A DNA stretch of 64,000 bases from Mantis religiosa (lineage: Eukaryota; Arthropoda; Insecta; Mantodea; Mantidae). The notes beneath the pieces are model-generated. The model was not told the DNA's origin. It worked only from the letters and a program-made list of their open reading frames with translations, and searched no databases. How positions within the stretch are numbered: position 1 is the first letter of the stretch; each line of letters starts with the position of its first letter. A program made the translations under genes and the position numbers. Location: assembly GCA_030765055.1 (NCBI GenBank), contig CM060953.1, forward strand, positions 76,125,832-76,189,831, written 5' to 3'. Positions 23,269-34,645 of the stretch are shown here, one piece after another.

Positions 23269-24769
23269 CAGAGGCGTAACGTAAGCAATACGGACCCGCC
23301 TGCAAAAATTAAAATCCGGGCCCCCTAAAATATAATGTATAACCGATCAGTAACTGACATAATTTCAATTATAGCTATTTATTGGATGCCAGAGTTAAAG
23401 TCACATTCACAATACGCTCAGGGACCTGTTTCCATATGTGCTGAATTTTCTTTGGTTCTGAATTCATTCCCGCGTCAACTGTGTTTTCCTTACGCCACAA
23501 ATTGAAAACGACGGAAGTGTTGAAATGTGCAGAGCTAGTTTCGTGTCGCAATATACTTTTGGTTAGGCACCTCCAGTCTCGAACTCCTTCCCTCCAAGCT
23601 GACGATTTCTATCCTCCAAGCAGCCAACACGGTTTACAGTAAACAGAGTCATTTTAGATGAATAACACAACCATTCTCTCCAAATTCTTTGTCCTGCCAT
23701 AGTTAACTTTTCCTAATATTTAGTGAAGAAGGACCTGTTTTCCTGCTTAGCATCTTTGGGGAATGGACCCGCTGGCAGACATGGATTTTGTCTAACAAGG
23801 AACTTTTTAGTTTCATTATCTGCATCTAATTGACAATCTGCATGATCATTTGAATAGTCTGTGATTGGCCTAATTATATTTATGGCGTCTGCTATTTCGT
23901 TTTCGCTTTCACAGTTATTATTGGTGTTCACTTCAGAAATGCATTCACTTGTGACGCTGCAAACTTCTGTAACTGTAATAGTACTACTATTACTAGGAGG
24001 AGAAAAAAAATCACTTATTTTCATTAAGTTATTTGTTTCTTTTTCTAATTCACGCTTCTTCTTTCTTTTTTGTGCACCACTTAGATGTTCGTACCTAACT
24101 TTAAAACGTTTCATTTTACTGAAAAAGTACACAGTTAAATAGAAAAAGTCTTTTAAGCAGAAAGTTTTGAAAATATCACACCACCTTTTACGATGCACCT
24201 AGTTCCCGCGAAGAAAGCTCGTCTGAAACTGAGTTGGATGTTGACTGACCTGCCTGTTATTCACATCCTAATATATTGGCATTTTTGTTGAATGGGAAGT
24301 GTGACAAAAGTTAAATGTTTAGAAAAAATATGTATATACAGTATCAGGAACTCTACACATCAATAAAGAATAACTTTCTGTCTAATGTGATATTTTGGTA
24401 TTCATTTTCATTGCTGTAACTATGAGCGTCTCGTTTGTGACGACAGAGAAACATGATGCAAACCAGTGTTATCAGAGAATTCGTAGTGAAGGACAAGCAC
24501 TGTTAACATCCACAGCTGTGCTAAACTCAACTAAACGTTGACCAATTCTGGGAAACCGCTTGGAATGATCTGACCATTAACTTCCTATGCAGACTGACAT
24601 TAAACTGCACTATTTATCTTATACAAATTTCAGAATTTATATCTGTATATATTCAAATTGTTATATTCTTTAATAAGAATAATATGCCTTTTCTCTTTTT
24701 CTGCGGGGCCCCTAAAATACCGGGCCCGCCCGCATTGCAGGACCTGCAGGCCCTAACGTTACGCCCCTG
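23269..24769 (-). mobile_element. Short hAT-superfamily element
   Basis: Ends are inverted: left CAGAGGCGTAACGTAAG, right (inward on the minus strand) CAGGGGCGTAACGTTAGG. Both continue into 'gggccc'-rich sub-terminal sequence. Eight-bp flanks attgacac (23261-23268) and atcgacac (24770-24777) differ at one base, matching the hAT 8-bp target duplication. At 1501 bp it is too short for a full transposase. Only the N-terminal zinc-finger region remains (23713-24114), so it is a deletion derivative. Confidence 0.88.
23713..24114 (-). pseudogene. N-terminal fragment of a hAT (TTF-zinc-finger type) transposase
   Basis: A frame of about 133 codons starts MKRFKVRYEHLSGAQKRKKK, the basic start typical of ZMYM1-like hAT proteins. 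An acidic, Ser-rich linker follows, ending with 'FLVRQNPCLPAGPFPKDAK' and 'RSFFTKY' before a stop. That ending matches the beginning of the TTF-type zinc finger, where the cluster starts with C-x-P and 'R-S-F'. The rest of the finger, the RNase H-like catalytic domain and the dimerisation domain are missing. An in-frame upstream ATG (24198) would add 28 residues, but the MKRF start fits the family better. Confidence 0.7.
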
Positions 24770-24777
24770 ATCGACAC

Positions 24778-26673
24778 TGAGAGGCCGGTCGACCGATATG
24801 GCATACGTGGCAAGTTTCTTTCTTTCTTTTTTTTTTTTTTTTTTTCTTTCCAAAAGGGAGGAGTGTGTTCTCCTCAGTATGGATTGTTAGAACACTAGTT
24901 AAGTTTAAAATGATCCCCACTGTACTTCTAAAATCCTCACACTGAATCACATGTTGCTTGAAACAATTTCAGGAATATATCCACGTTAAGTGGATACGAG
25001 CACCGATATATACTTCTATAAATTACTACAGTTAAACAGAGATTCGGATGTACTCTTGCTCATGAAACTATGTACTATTATTCAGTGTAGAATATTCTGG
25101 TGAATATATCCACTTGTATATATTGTGCAGCATTAAGGTCTGTTCTGACATTAAATCCCTTAACAAGTCGATTGCCCTTGTTCAATCGTTTGCAGTCATT
25201 CCTGTTTGAAGAAGAAATAGTTATCGAAATTTGCACCTACAAAGGCGGAAGGTTTAAAGGCAGAGTTCCTCTCGTATAATTGTGGTATTCGTTTAAAATT
25301 ATTATTCGATACGCATTAAGGTATTCGCCATAAATGTTTACTAGAAATGACTTCATTTTAAGCACGTCAGACGTTCCACGAATTTGAAACATCCTTTTAC
25401 CTGAAAAATAAAAATATTTTTACTGTTATTAGGAACAACCAAGGCTTTGAGAAATTAAAATTATAACAGCTAAATGATTACTGTAATACCTTTTAGTTCT
25501 TTGCACAATAGTGTTATAAAGAAAGCAGGGGAAGTAAATTAAATTAATTAAACCGACATTTGGTTGAAGAGTTGGATAGACAAAGCGTCACTAATAGTGC
25601 TTGGCATTAGCGAAAGCACCTAAACATAAGGAGTTATTATAAGGGAGAGAGCTATGGAACTGCATTGTACTGCAGAAAGAGTCAATCTAATGTCGAGAAT
25701 CCTCATATATGCATATATTAGGTACAAAGACTAACTTTAGAAACAGTCCAACAAACGCATATGAAAATAGGTAAATGTCTATTCTGGCCCCAATCTATAC
25801 AGCTATGATGAATCATGTTCCGTCAACTTCACGTGCGCTGGCATACTACAATGTGGGGCGTTGATATTCCGAAATTCCGTTCACAAATCCATCATACTTG
25901 GACGTTCTGAGCCAACACGAAACAGATATTGCACTGCAATGGATAAATGGTTTACCAACGGCTGCGATTGACGCATTACCTCTAGCTGGTACATATCTAC
26001 AGTTCCTTTCTCATTGTCTGCATTATGTTAACCACTCTAATTAGGCGATCTATTTATCAATGCAGTTGTTCGTGTGATTTAGGCATTTAATTGTTCATAT
26101 CACCATGCATCTAATTTATACCCGTTCTTCGAATGCATAATATTAACCAAGACATCCAATATTTTATATTTCAACTATATCACTTTCTCTACCCAACTAT
26201 CATTTATTTTGTATCTATTCTGGTACCTTTCAAAACTTCAAAGGAAAGAAATTCTTATCATTAATTTCAAAAATTAATATTTTATATTAATCATAATGAA
26301 GCTGGCAAATACACAAAAGACCATACGAAGCCATTACAACGAACTCTTGTTTATGTCAGACTTCCTACCTGTCTCAAATCCCATACCTACGCTTCGAAGA
26401 TTTAAAAAACAGAACGTTAGCTACTTAAGGTTTGGCATTTCTTTAATTCTAGGTATGCACGTTGTGGGACCCTTACATAGGCAGAAGACACAGAGGCAGG
26501 CCAAGAAGCAGATGGGTCAACTTCTTCAAAGAAATAGAAGGCAGCCACTGGTCCACCCTTGCCAAAACCAGGAGTGAGAACACCAAGGAACCCAAGCAGA
26601 AACCGTCCAAGTGCAGTGAAAATCGTTTGTAGTGCAGTGAATGTATACAATAGACAAATGATTTACAGGAGCA
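24778..26673. other. Intergenic DNA, no gene seen
   Basis: A T run lies near 24829-24845. Near 24978-24996 'tatccacgttaagtggata' is a small hairpin. An open frame at 26296-26577 shows no domain. No other repeat was identified. Confidence 0.4.
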
Positions 26674-26687
26674 CAATTCTAGACATG

Positions 26688-26825
26688 AAAAGGTAGAGTC
26701 AGACTGAAAACTTCAATGCCATAGCCGGGATTTGAAACACGGCTATGGCATTGAATTTTTCAGTCTGACTCTACCTTTCCATACTTTAGCCTACACACGG
26801 CCAGTGTGAAAGAACAATTAATTTC
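26688..26825 (-). mobile_element. Foldback tRNA-like retroposon, minimal hairpin (copy P5)
   Basis: At 138 bp, the smallest family member and in reverse orientation: the extended end is on the right ('tagcctacacacgg', 'gtgtgaaagaacaatt'). The two arms are only the B-box halves: 'gccatagccgggatttgaa' then, after 'acacgg', 'ctatggcattgaattttt'. They pair almost perfectly with practically no loop. A perfect 14-bp duplication, caattctagacatg, lies at 26674-26687 and 26826-26839. Both A boxes are gone, yet the unit has clean insertion flanks. Confidence 0.85.
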
Positions 26826-26974
26826 CAATTCTAGACATGTCACAATAACGCGGTAAATAAACCCTCTATGCCGCAGAGCTCATCGCGTGAGAACATTTAA
26901 TGAGCTGCCTCTAGGAGGAGGATTAGGATTTGAATTTCACTGCGGAGGGGATTAGCTACCTAGGCCACCATATT

Positions 26975-27415
26975 GGGCCCATTGTGCCTATGCCCCCAAG
27001 CGGGACACCCCAGGAAGGAGGATGAAGCAAGAGGAGACAAAGGGCGGCCGTCCCAAGGAGCCGCGACAGTGCAGAGGGCAGGATCCCTACAGTTTACTTA
27101 GAGACTTCCCCGAAAGGGCAGGACAATGAACACGCAAGACTGCGGGACGACAAAGAGGCCAGCAGCCGAGCCCCAACTGTCTCTGGCTGGCGGTACCAAA
27201 ATGGTCCCAGCAAAGACGCGGAAACCGGCAACCGGAAGAGAAAGTAGTTTACCTGAAAGCGTATCATCCCGCCATGCACCGCCGATACTCCTGCCGACAC
27301 GTCTACCCTGAAAGAGACCACCAGATGAGAGATGATGTGAAATAATGGAAATGAAATGAAGGGATAGGAAATTCGGGGGATGTAATTAACCTACCCAGCC
27401 CTCTAGTAGGAGGTC
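26975..27415 (-). mobile_element. SINE-D relative, head missing (copy 2)
   Basis: Shares 'gcgggacaccccaggaagg'-type sequence, 'gatgagagatgatgtgaaa' and 'ggatgtaattaacctaccc' with 21885-22205. It has about 170 bp of extra sequence in the middle and lacks the tRNA-like head. Boundaries are approximate. Confidence 0.5.
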
Positions 27416-27557
27416 CCTGCCCTTAATGGAATGTCTCAGGCTTATTCATTCATTCAAGTAAGCACAGGCACCAAAATGGAAAGTTCAGATTACCGGGCCG
27501 ACACTGCTGCTCACCTACTACGGAGAGATATCCCAACGCGCATTAAACCTTCTTATA

Positions 27558-28310
27558 CGAGGGTCGGCTGATAAGTCACAAAAAAATAATAATCTGCAGA
27601 AAGGCTAATACATTTGTCATGTCGGGATTCTAATTTAATTAAACCATCTCTGTAGTACGATTTATCATGCTCCTCAAAATAGCTATTTACCACATCAATG
27701 ACCTTCTCGTTGCTGTGAAAATCTTCGTCCTCCAAGCAACTTTTGAGGTTCGGGAACGGGTGGAAGTCAGTGAGTGCTAGATGTGGCGAATAGGGTGAAT
27801 GTTCAGGCAATTGGAACTTTCATTTGCACATTTTTGCCATTGCAATGACTGAACGATGGGTGGGAGCATTGTCGTGAAGAAACAAGACATTTTCTCTGCC
27901 AAATGAGGTCTTTATCTTTTCACCTCATCATTCAAACGTTGCAACAAGCTTGCGTAGTAGTCACCAGTGATGCTTTTACCCTTGTCCAAGAAACCAATTA
28001 AAATAATTCCCTGAGCATTCCAGAAAACACTCGCCATAACCTTGTTAGCTGACAAAATTAACTTTGCTATTTTTGTAGTTGATTCACCTGGCGCAATCCA
28101 CTGTTTTGACTGTGATTTACTTTCTGCAGAGCAGTATCTATCCAAGTTTCATTCATGGTAATAAGCCGTCTCAAAAATTTACTGGAATTTTGATGGTAGA
28201 GCTGCAAATTCTTAAATGAAAGTTTCTCTTTGCAATTTTTGATCAGGTATCAACAAACGCGGCATCCATCTTACAAAGACCTTGTGAAAGGCCAAAAAAT
28301 TACTTACAAT
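27558..28310 (-). pseudogene. Truncated mariner with transposase fragments (MLE3)
   Basis: The left end follows a TA (27556-27557) and reads CGAGGGTCGGCTGATAAGTC, the MLE1 TIR. The minus strand encodes 'AESKSQSKQWIAPGE', 'ANKVMASVFWNAQGII' (27912-28145) and 'MPEHSPYSPHLALTDFHPF' (27553-27810), close to MLE1. The catalytic D-E-T-W reads N-E-T-W here. The region encoding the N-terminal DNA-binding domain and the right TIR are missing beyond about 28310. It is dead by truncation and substitution. Confidence 0.85.
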
Positions 28311-28625
28311 ACTGCCTGCTCCAAAAATGTTTTATCTGTTGTTAATTCAAATGTTGCAACTAATTACTGAATGAACTAAGTATAAATGGAACAATGCTTT
28401 CTTATATAAAAAGTAAAAGAGTAAATTAGAATGTCACTGATGGTTGCTGCAGAATTCTAGTGCGAGTAGTTTTCGATAAATCTTATTTTGAAACTTTTAC
28501 ACGCCGACACTTGTTTGTTCAATCCAAACTGCTTTGTTGCTGGGTACGATGTTATGTTTGTTTACAATGTTTTTTTTTTTTTTTCTATTCACTGACTGCA
28601 TTACAACTATCTGATACGTTTGTGA

Positions 28626-29830
28626 TTGTTCAAGCAGCAGGTCGTAGTGGAAGAAGGGGGTTTCCGTGTAGAAGGAGCCGACATGCTCATGGTATTTGGA
28701 GAGAGTTGGAAGAATGCAGTTCTTACGTACATGGTGTATGCAGAAATATATCCCAATAGTCGTCAACCCTCTCGGCAGTTATTTGTCAACTTCTTCAACC
28801 AGTTACATGAAAGTGGTGATGTAATACCTAGAAAACGTAACAGAAACAAACGGGTGACTGGAGATGCAGGAGAAATTAATGTTTTGGCTGCCTGTTGCAG
28901 TAGATCCGCAAATTACTTCCGTCGCAATCACACGTGTAAGTGGCATGAGTAGGCAAGTGTGTTTCGCATTCTTCATCGATATATAAACCCTGTCATATCT
29001 CTCTCCATGAAGAACTGCACGGAAGCGATTTTGAGGATCGTATTAACTTTCGTACATAAGCATAAATATATGATACTGCAGATTCGTCATGTATGTTGTT
29101 TAGTGATGAAGCAACATTTACTAAACATGTCCAAGTAAACCTCAGAAACATGCCTACTGGTCTGTTGACAATGCCCGTTGGCTTCGTCAGGTGCAACGTC
29201 AACGTCCATGGAGTTTTAAAGTGTGATGTGGGATAGTGAACCATAAGCTCATACGCCCTTCTTTCATAGAAGGTGCACTGCACTCACACAAGTATATCAG
29301 CCTTCTAACACCATCTTCCACAGATGCTAGAAGACGTTCCTGTGCAGACTAGGTGGAACCTGTGAATGAATGAAATGTGTGTGTAGTGTTTAACGCCCGC
29401 TTTTACTACATACGGCACCGCAGGCGGTGACACTAATGATACATGAAATGAAGTTGGAGTACCGGTGGAATGACATGGCAGGGAAACCGGAGATACCTTT
29501 GAAAAACCCGCCCCAGCGCCGTGTTGTCCTCTACAAATCTCACATATGGTCGCCTGGAATCGACCCCGGGCAGCATTCGTGAGAGGCAAGCGGTCTAACC
29601 GCTCGATCACGGCGCGGCCGGAGGAATCTGTGGTGCCAACATAATGGCTGTCGAGCCTACAGTGAAGCAACTACTACAGTTTGTCTTAATGGACTGTTTC
29701 CAAATTATTGGATTGGACGAAAAGGACCTGTAACTTGGCCGGCCCGTTTACCGGATTTGATTCCAGTATACTTTTTTTCTCTGGGGAAAGCTGAACGACA
29801 TTGTCTACAAGGGTATACCAGATAATATGA
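28626..29830 (+). pseudogene. Tc1/mariner-superfamily transposase relic, DUF4817-type
   Basis: The N-terminal frame (28626-28952) has 'GADMLMVFGESWKNAVLTY', 'EIYPNSRQPSRQLFVNFF' and 'NQLHESGDV'. This is the HTH layout of insect transposases annotated DUF4817 ('Y-G-E-A...FP.RR.PS...F..L.ETG'). Decayed pieces follow: 'MKQHLLNMSK' (a former DEATF-like core) and, beyond an inserted SINE, 'NYWIGRKGPVTWPARLPDL' near 29695-29760, which is diagnostic. The residue where the family has the last catalytic Asp (P-L-D-F-F) reads I-P-V-Y-F-F. SINE-A (29365-29622) splits the gene and stops are frequent. Confidence 0.75.
29365..29622 (-). mobile_element. SINE-A, tRNA-Glu-derived (copy 1)
   Basis: Minus-strand copy of the family described at 59510. 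A 10-bp duplication with one mismatch, ggaacctgtg / ggaatctgtg, lies at 29355-29364 and 29623-29632. It interrupts the DUF4817-type transposase relic, so it is younger than that element. Confidence 0.85.
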
Positions 29831-29899
29831 AAAAAGCGTAATCGATTCCAATTGGAGGAACGGGGATAGCAAAGAATTCTACTCCAGACAATGAAGGTT

Positions 29900-32800
29900 C
29901 TGACGGTAGGAGAGGTGGCACTGTTTCTGCGATGTCAATCTAATTTTAAAATGGGTTATAGAGAGCCCATTATCACCTGTTCATCATTTCTTAGGAGAAT
30001 TGGTGAAGAATTTACAGAATTAGAAAATGGTAACAGGTGCAAAATAATATATTGCATAGGGTTTTCTAATTATATGGCGCTGCTGGAACTGAAAACGATC
30101 ATGCAACATACTGATAGCGATTAATAAGAACGTGGGATGCAACAAATTCTGATGTGTTAAGCATATTCACTTTTTAACCCATTCACGACTTTTGTATCTA
30201 TTCTGAAACTATTCTTATAAAGTATTTCTATAGCTATTTTTCAAGATAATGTTGTTCCATTAGGCATTCTAGTGCAGCTATACAAAAGGTGCAGAAGGTT
30301 GAAGCAATAGCTGAAACTTTAACAAGCAGGTGATTATATGCTGGCTTTAAAGTTACATATTCTTTGCATGACATCATAAAAAACAAACAAATTATGACCA
30401 AGTGCTTTAAAACTATACGAGTGTTGGAAAACTCAAACTCAGCACTAATATCTCAGAACTGGTTAATGCTACAAAAAAATGTATGTTTGAGAAAGAACTG
30501 AGAACTATATTTTTGGTGTGATAAAGTTGTACCTACCAGTTGCAGAAACTTGACAATATTCATTTGGAATGAAGAGAGCTTCAAAGGCTATTCGCAGAAA
30601 ATTCAAGATACACCTTTATTTGTTATGCGAATATTCTAAACCATTCATAAGTGGTAAGTAAACGGTAAATGGTAAGTTCATAGTAGAGAAAGTAAAAATA
30701 GATGTATAGATTGGCTGCTTTATATGTGAGTTTGTATGGGTAACCAAAAACGAAATAGATTAATTTTAAGCTTGGTATTTAAATATAGCATCTAATAAAG
30801 ATGCAACATGAAAATTTTAAAGAAAATTCAACCTAAACTATCCTTGACATGGAAACTTTTTCAAAAGTATTTTTTTTCCAAAAATCTGGATCTGATGATT
30901 TTTACTGAATTACCATATGTTTAAGATATCTTCATGACAAATAAAATGTGTTTCTTGAGTTTTCTAAGAAAAGCTTCTGAATGATATCTGCATAACTAGT
31001 AAACTATAAAAGAAAGACGAATCTGACTATGCAAAATATGGTTCAGACAAGCAGCTCACTTCCAAGCTTCTTCATTACATAAATACTGATACATATTCTC
31101 AAAAACAAAATAAAGAAAAATATTACATGCAGATACTTGTAATATTTCCATATTGCTTATTTAATGCAAAATAAATTAACAATGAATATCTAGTGAAATA
31201 ATACATTCTTTTTGTTTGCAGAAATCAATGAAGAAAGAAAATAATATGGTAACAGTATATATTCTTTATTACATTTATTACTCAATGGATGACATGTCTA
31301 ATGACAAAGCGTCAACAATAAATATCAGGCAATTAAATATTTTCAATCTATGCATACAATATATGGAGCAATTTCAAATACTGCTGTAATGCATGTTTGT
31401 TAGTTTACAACGGTTAAAGTTTGATAGATCATGTACACAACAATGAAAACCAAATAAAATGAGGAAGCTAATATACTTGTTGGCAATTATAACATTAATA
31501 AAACTCCTTTGCAATTGAGCAAAATATATTTTAAACATTATAGTGGTACACATTTAGTGGCATTCAAAACAATCTCAGACATTCAGAATGTAGATAAAAT
31601 ATGAACTAATTTTTGGAATCTTAAGCAAATATCAAAACAAACAGCCAACGTTGGAAGCTTCCACAAATAAATCAGACTTATTAAATGGTATGCTGCAGCC
31701 CATTTAAGAAAGATTTGTTTGTAATGTCTAATGCTGCATATTAAGGACACAAAGTATGGGAAAATTATATCCCAGAATGTTCATTTTTTGGGACCTTCAA
31801 AAAATCTTAAGCTCTAAGTTGCATTCGCTGTTACCTGTCTTTTGCTGATTATGTTATAAAGCTTTATGTTTAAGATTAATAAAGTTTGTTACTAGTTTTT
31901 CTATATCACAATACAAATGTTAATAATAAAAGGCTCATTCAATGGAGCTTGCATAGGCACATATGTTTCTGTCAGTTACTAAGCTAATGCAACAGCTATA
32001 ATTTTATTTGTAAATGCTGCAATGGCTAATACAAGGAGGCACATTAAATAATAAGTACATAAGCAATGCCTCACAAGTATTCATCTTAACTGGTGTTTAG
32101 TTCCTTCAATAAACAAGCAGAATCACATTATGGGAGAATATCTTTCTTTTAAGCATAATCAAGAGTTTAGTTGCAACATACACACTTTCTCTTATATAAT
32201 TCCTGTAACTTCTGCCTTCCAACTTGAATTACAATGTACTGCTTCAAAGCAAAATGTCATGCCCACTTGAAAAACCCATAAAGGTGAAATGTTTAAAAGT
32301 TTTAAAATACATGCCACATTTAACATCAGCACTAATATTTGTTCCACAACTGAACAGAAGACCAATAAAAAGATAAGAATTAAAATCAAAATATGTAAAA
32401 GTATCACAATATACAGCAAGTTTTGTTCTTGTTACTTCCAATTAGCTTTACATGTTATTGATGTAATGTATCTTATCTAAAATTTAAATTAACTTTTAAA
32501 AAATGCAACTTTTTAAGCTAAAAATGTGTGAATTATTCATATATACTTCCCATAATAGTAAACCATCATATTACAACTTATAAAAAAATTGTGTAAATGT
32601 ACAGCTACAGGCAGTCGCTTTTATGGGTTAATTTGTTTAAAATGTTATTGTGACATAATTAAAAACATTTAACAGTTGTAGTTTCTTAATATTCTTTTCA
32701 GATGCAAGTAATACTAACAATTTCAGTATTATTTTGAACATCAACAGAAAAGATATCTATAGTCCTTTGGAAAAACATTTGTTGTGGATATCTCAATTAT

Positions 32801-34383
32801 TTTATGCAACAGATTAAGTAATTTACGGATTGCTATTTGTATATAGTTAAGTATAGTACACCTGCGAAATGATTCCAGATTCCAAAGTACAGCAAGTGAA
32901 TGTGCTTTTCACAACACATGCAAAAGGCATGTAAGAGAGACATTACTTGAAAAATTTTTATTTAATTAGTTCAAAATCAGTGTCCCCAGTTATAACGTTT
33001 TAATCACATTATTATCAGGTATGTTGATTTTCAATCTGAGAAATGAGGAAATGTGCATTATTTACTGAAAATTACTAGTTACTGAGTAGTTTTAACTATG
33101 TATTTTCCTTCACTTAATTGTAATTTTAAATGTATATACTGAGGTTAAAAATATTCGTTATAGGGATAAAATATTACTTGTCATTAAATTAGATATAACC
33201 AAACACAGAATATCAGTAATAACATACATGCCTCCCTACCCCTTTCACTTCATACACATTACTTTTTTTTAAAAAAAAATGTTTTTGTTCTCTTTCGTTT
33301 CCAAAAATAAAGACACCTTTCACAAAGACATCTCATTCTTATGCTATTTTATAATTCCACGTTGTTGAAAACTCTACAAATGCTCTCTCTTTTTTATTTA
33401 AAGATGTCTTGAGTTAAATAAGCAGTAGCAACATGGATTAATAACCCTAGGTGCACAACATTGGTAATGATCCATAATTTGAGCTTAGAATTTATGCTTA
33501 ATATCAGCAATTCACTTCCTGGAAAAACAGAGTAAATTTTAGGCCGAATAAAGCTATTATGAAGTAAAGCACATTTTATCAGTGATGTTTCTGAATCCTT
33601 ATTGGCACACATCTGATTTGTATGCAAAAGCATATTTAGTGTGTTTTTACTTATGTATTCAAGTTTTGCAATATGTTTTCCTATGTGTGTTTGTAACTGA
33701 CAAAATGTGAAAAACCGATTACAAATAGTTTTTTTTCAATGTGTATCTGTGCTTGGACGTAAACTCTTATAATGAACATAATTGCATATTGCCGCACATT
33801 TCATCAATTTTCCATGGATCAACCATGCAAGTATTTTTAAATTTTCTTTTTTTAAATATTTAATTTTAAAATTAGAACTGAAACATATTAGAAACAAAAT
33901 AATGTAGTCCTTACTTTGGAGACAACCATATCGTTTCTTATTGGGGTTCAAAGTAAATTTTAGAGTGCTTCTTAAATGCATGCAGGGAAATTTAAGTAAA
34001 GTGTGCTTTATTTTGTGTTCTGTGAATAAACATCTTTAAGGTGAAAACACAATGCTTGCTTATAATAATCATCTCCCCAGAGTTAGTAAGTGCTTTGAAA
34101 TGTTGCCCAATAGAACTGCAAAGCTGGAAAGAATCTTCTCACCATACAAATTGAATATATGTCATACCTAAACTTGAACATTATATATAGTACAAATCAA
34201 ATTACAATGCCAGAATTATGGCTAAGAAAGAACAAAATTATAATATCAAAACGTATAAACTTGAAATTAACCATCTTAGTGCATGTTTTCAAAACTATAG
34301 AGCACATTTTAATGACTCTGACAGCATAACTGCATGCACATCTTATGTTAGTGCATACAAATCCAATGTCAAAATGAAATGAA
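29900..34383. other. TE-poor AT-rich tract, candidate long 3' UTR of the 34646-35887 gene
   Basis: From about 31200 to 34380 no SINE, transposase relic or foldback unit is visible, unlike the rest of the window. The host gene reads leftwards into this tract. On its strand, AATAAA hexamers occur, for example the pair seen as tttatt near 31264 and 31275. A long AU-rich 3' UTR is therefore plausible but unproven. Near 30720-30900 a piece resembles the dispersed motif of 12005. Open frames are short and unconvincing. Confidence 0.35.
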
Positions 34384-34390
34384 ATCAAAT

Positions 34391-34626
34391 CTGTTGTGTT
34401 TAACGCCCGCTTTTACTACGTGCGGTATCACAGGCGTGACTGATGATACATGAGATGAAGAGGGAGCACCGGAGGAATGAGAGCGGTGGAAACCGGAGAT
34501 CCCGGAGAAAACCCTCCCCACCGCCGTGTTGTCCACCACATATCTCAGTTTGCGATCGCCTGGGATCGAACCCGGGAAGCCTTGGTGAGAATCGAGCGGT
34601 CTAGCCACTCAAACACGGCGCGGCCT
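34391..34626 (-). mobile_element. SINE-A (copy 2), just downstream of the host gene
   Basis: Same family as 59510, in the same orientation as the host gene. Its tRNA-like 5' end lies 19 bp past the TGA (34646-34648). The body is more diverged than in the other copies (e.g. 'ccctccccaccgccg'), suggesting an older insertion. Seven-bp flanks atcaaat occur at 34384-34390 and 34627-34633. If the gene's 3' UTR extends leftwards, this SINE is transcribed in sense within it. Confidence 0.82.
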
Positions 34627-34645
34627 ATCAAATATTAATAATTAT

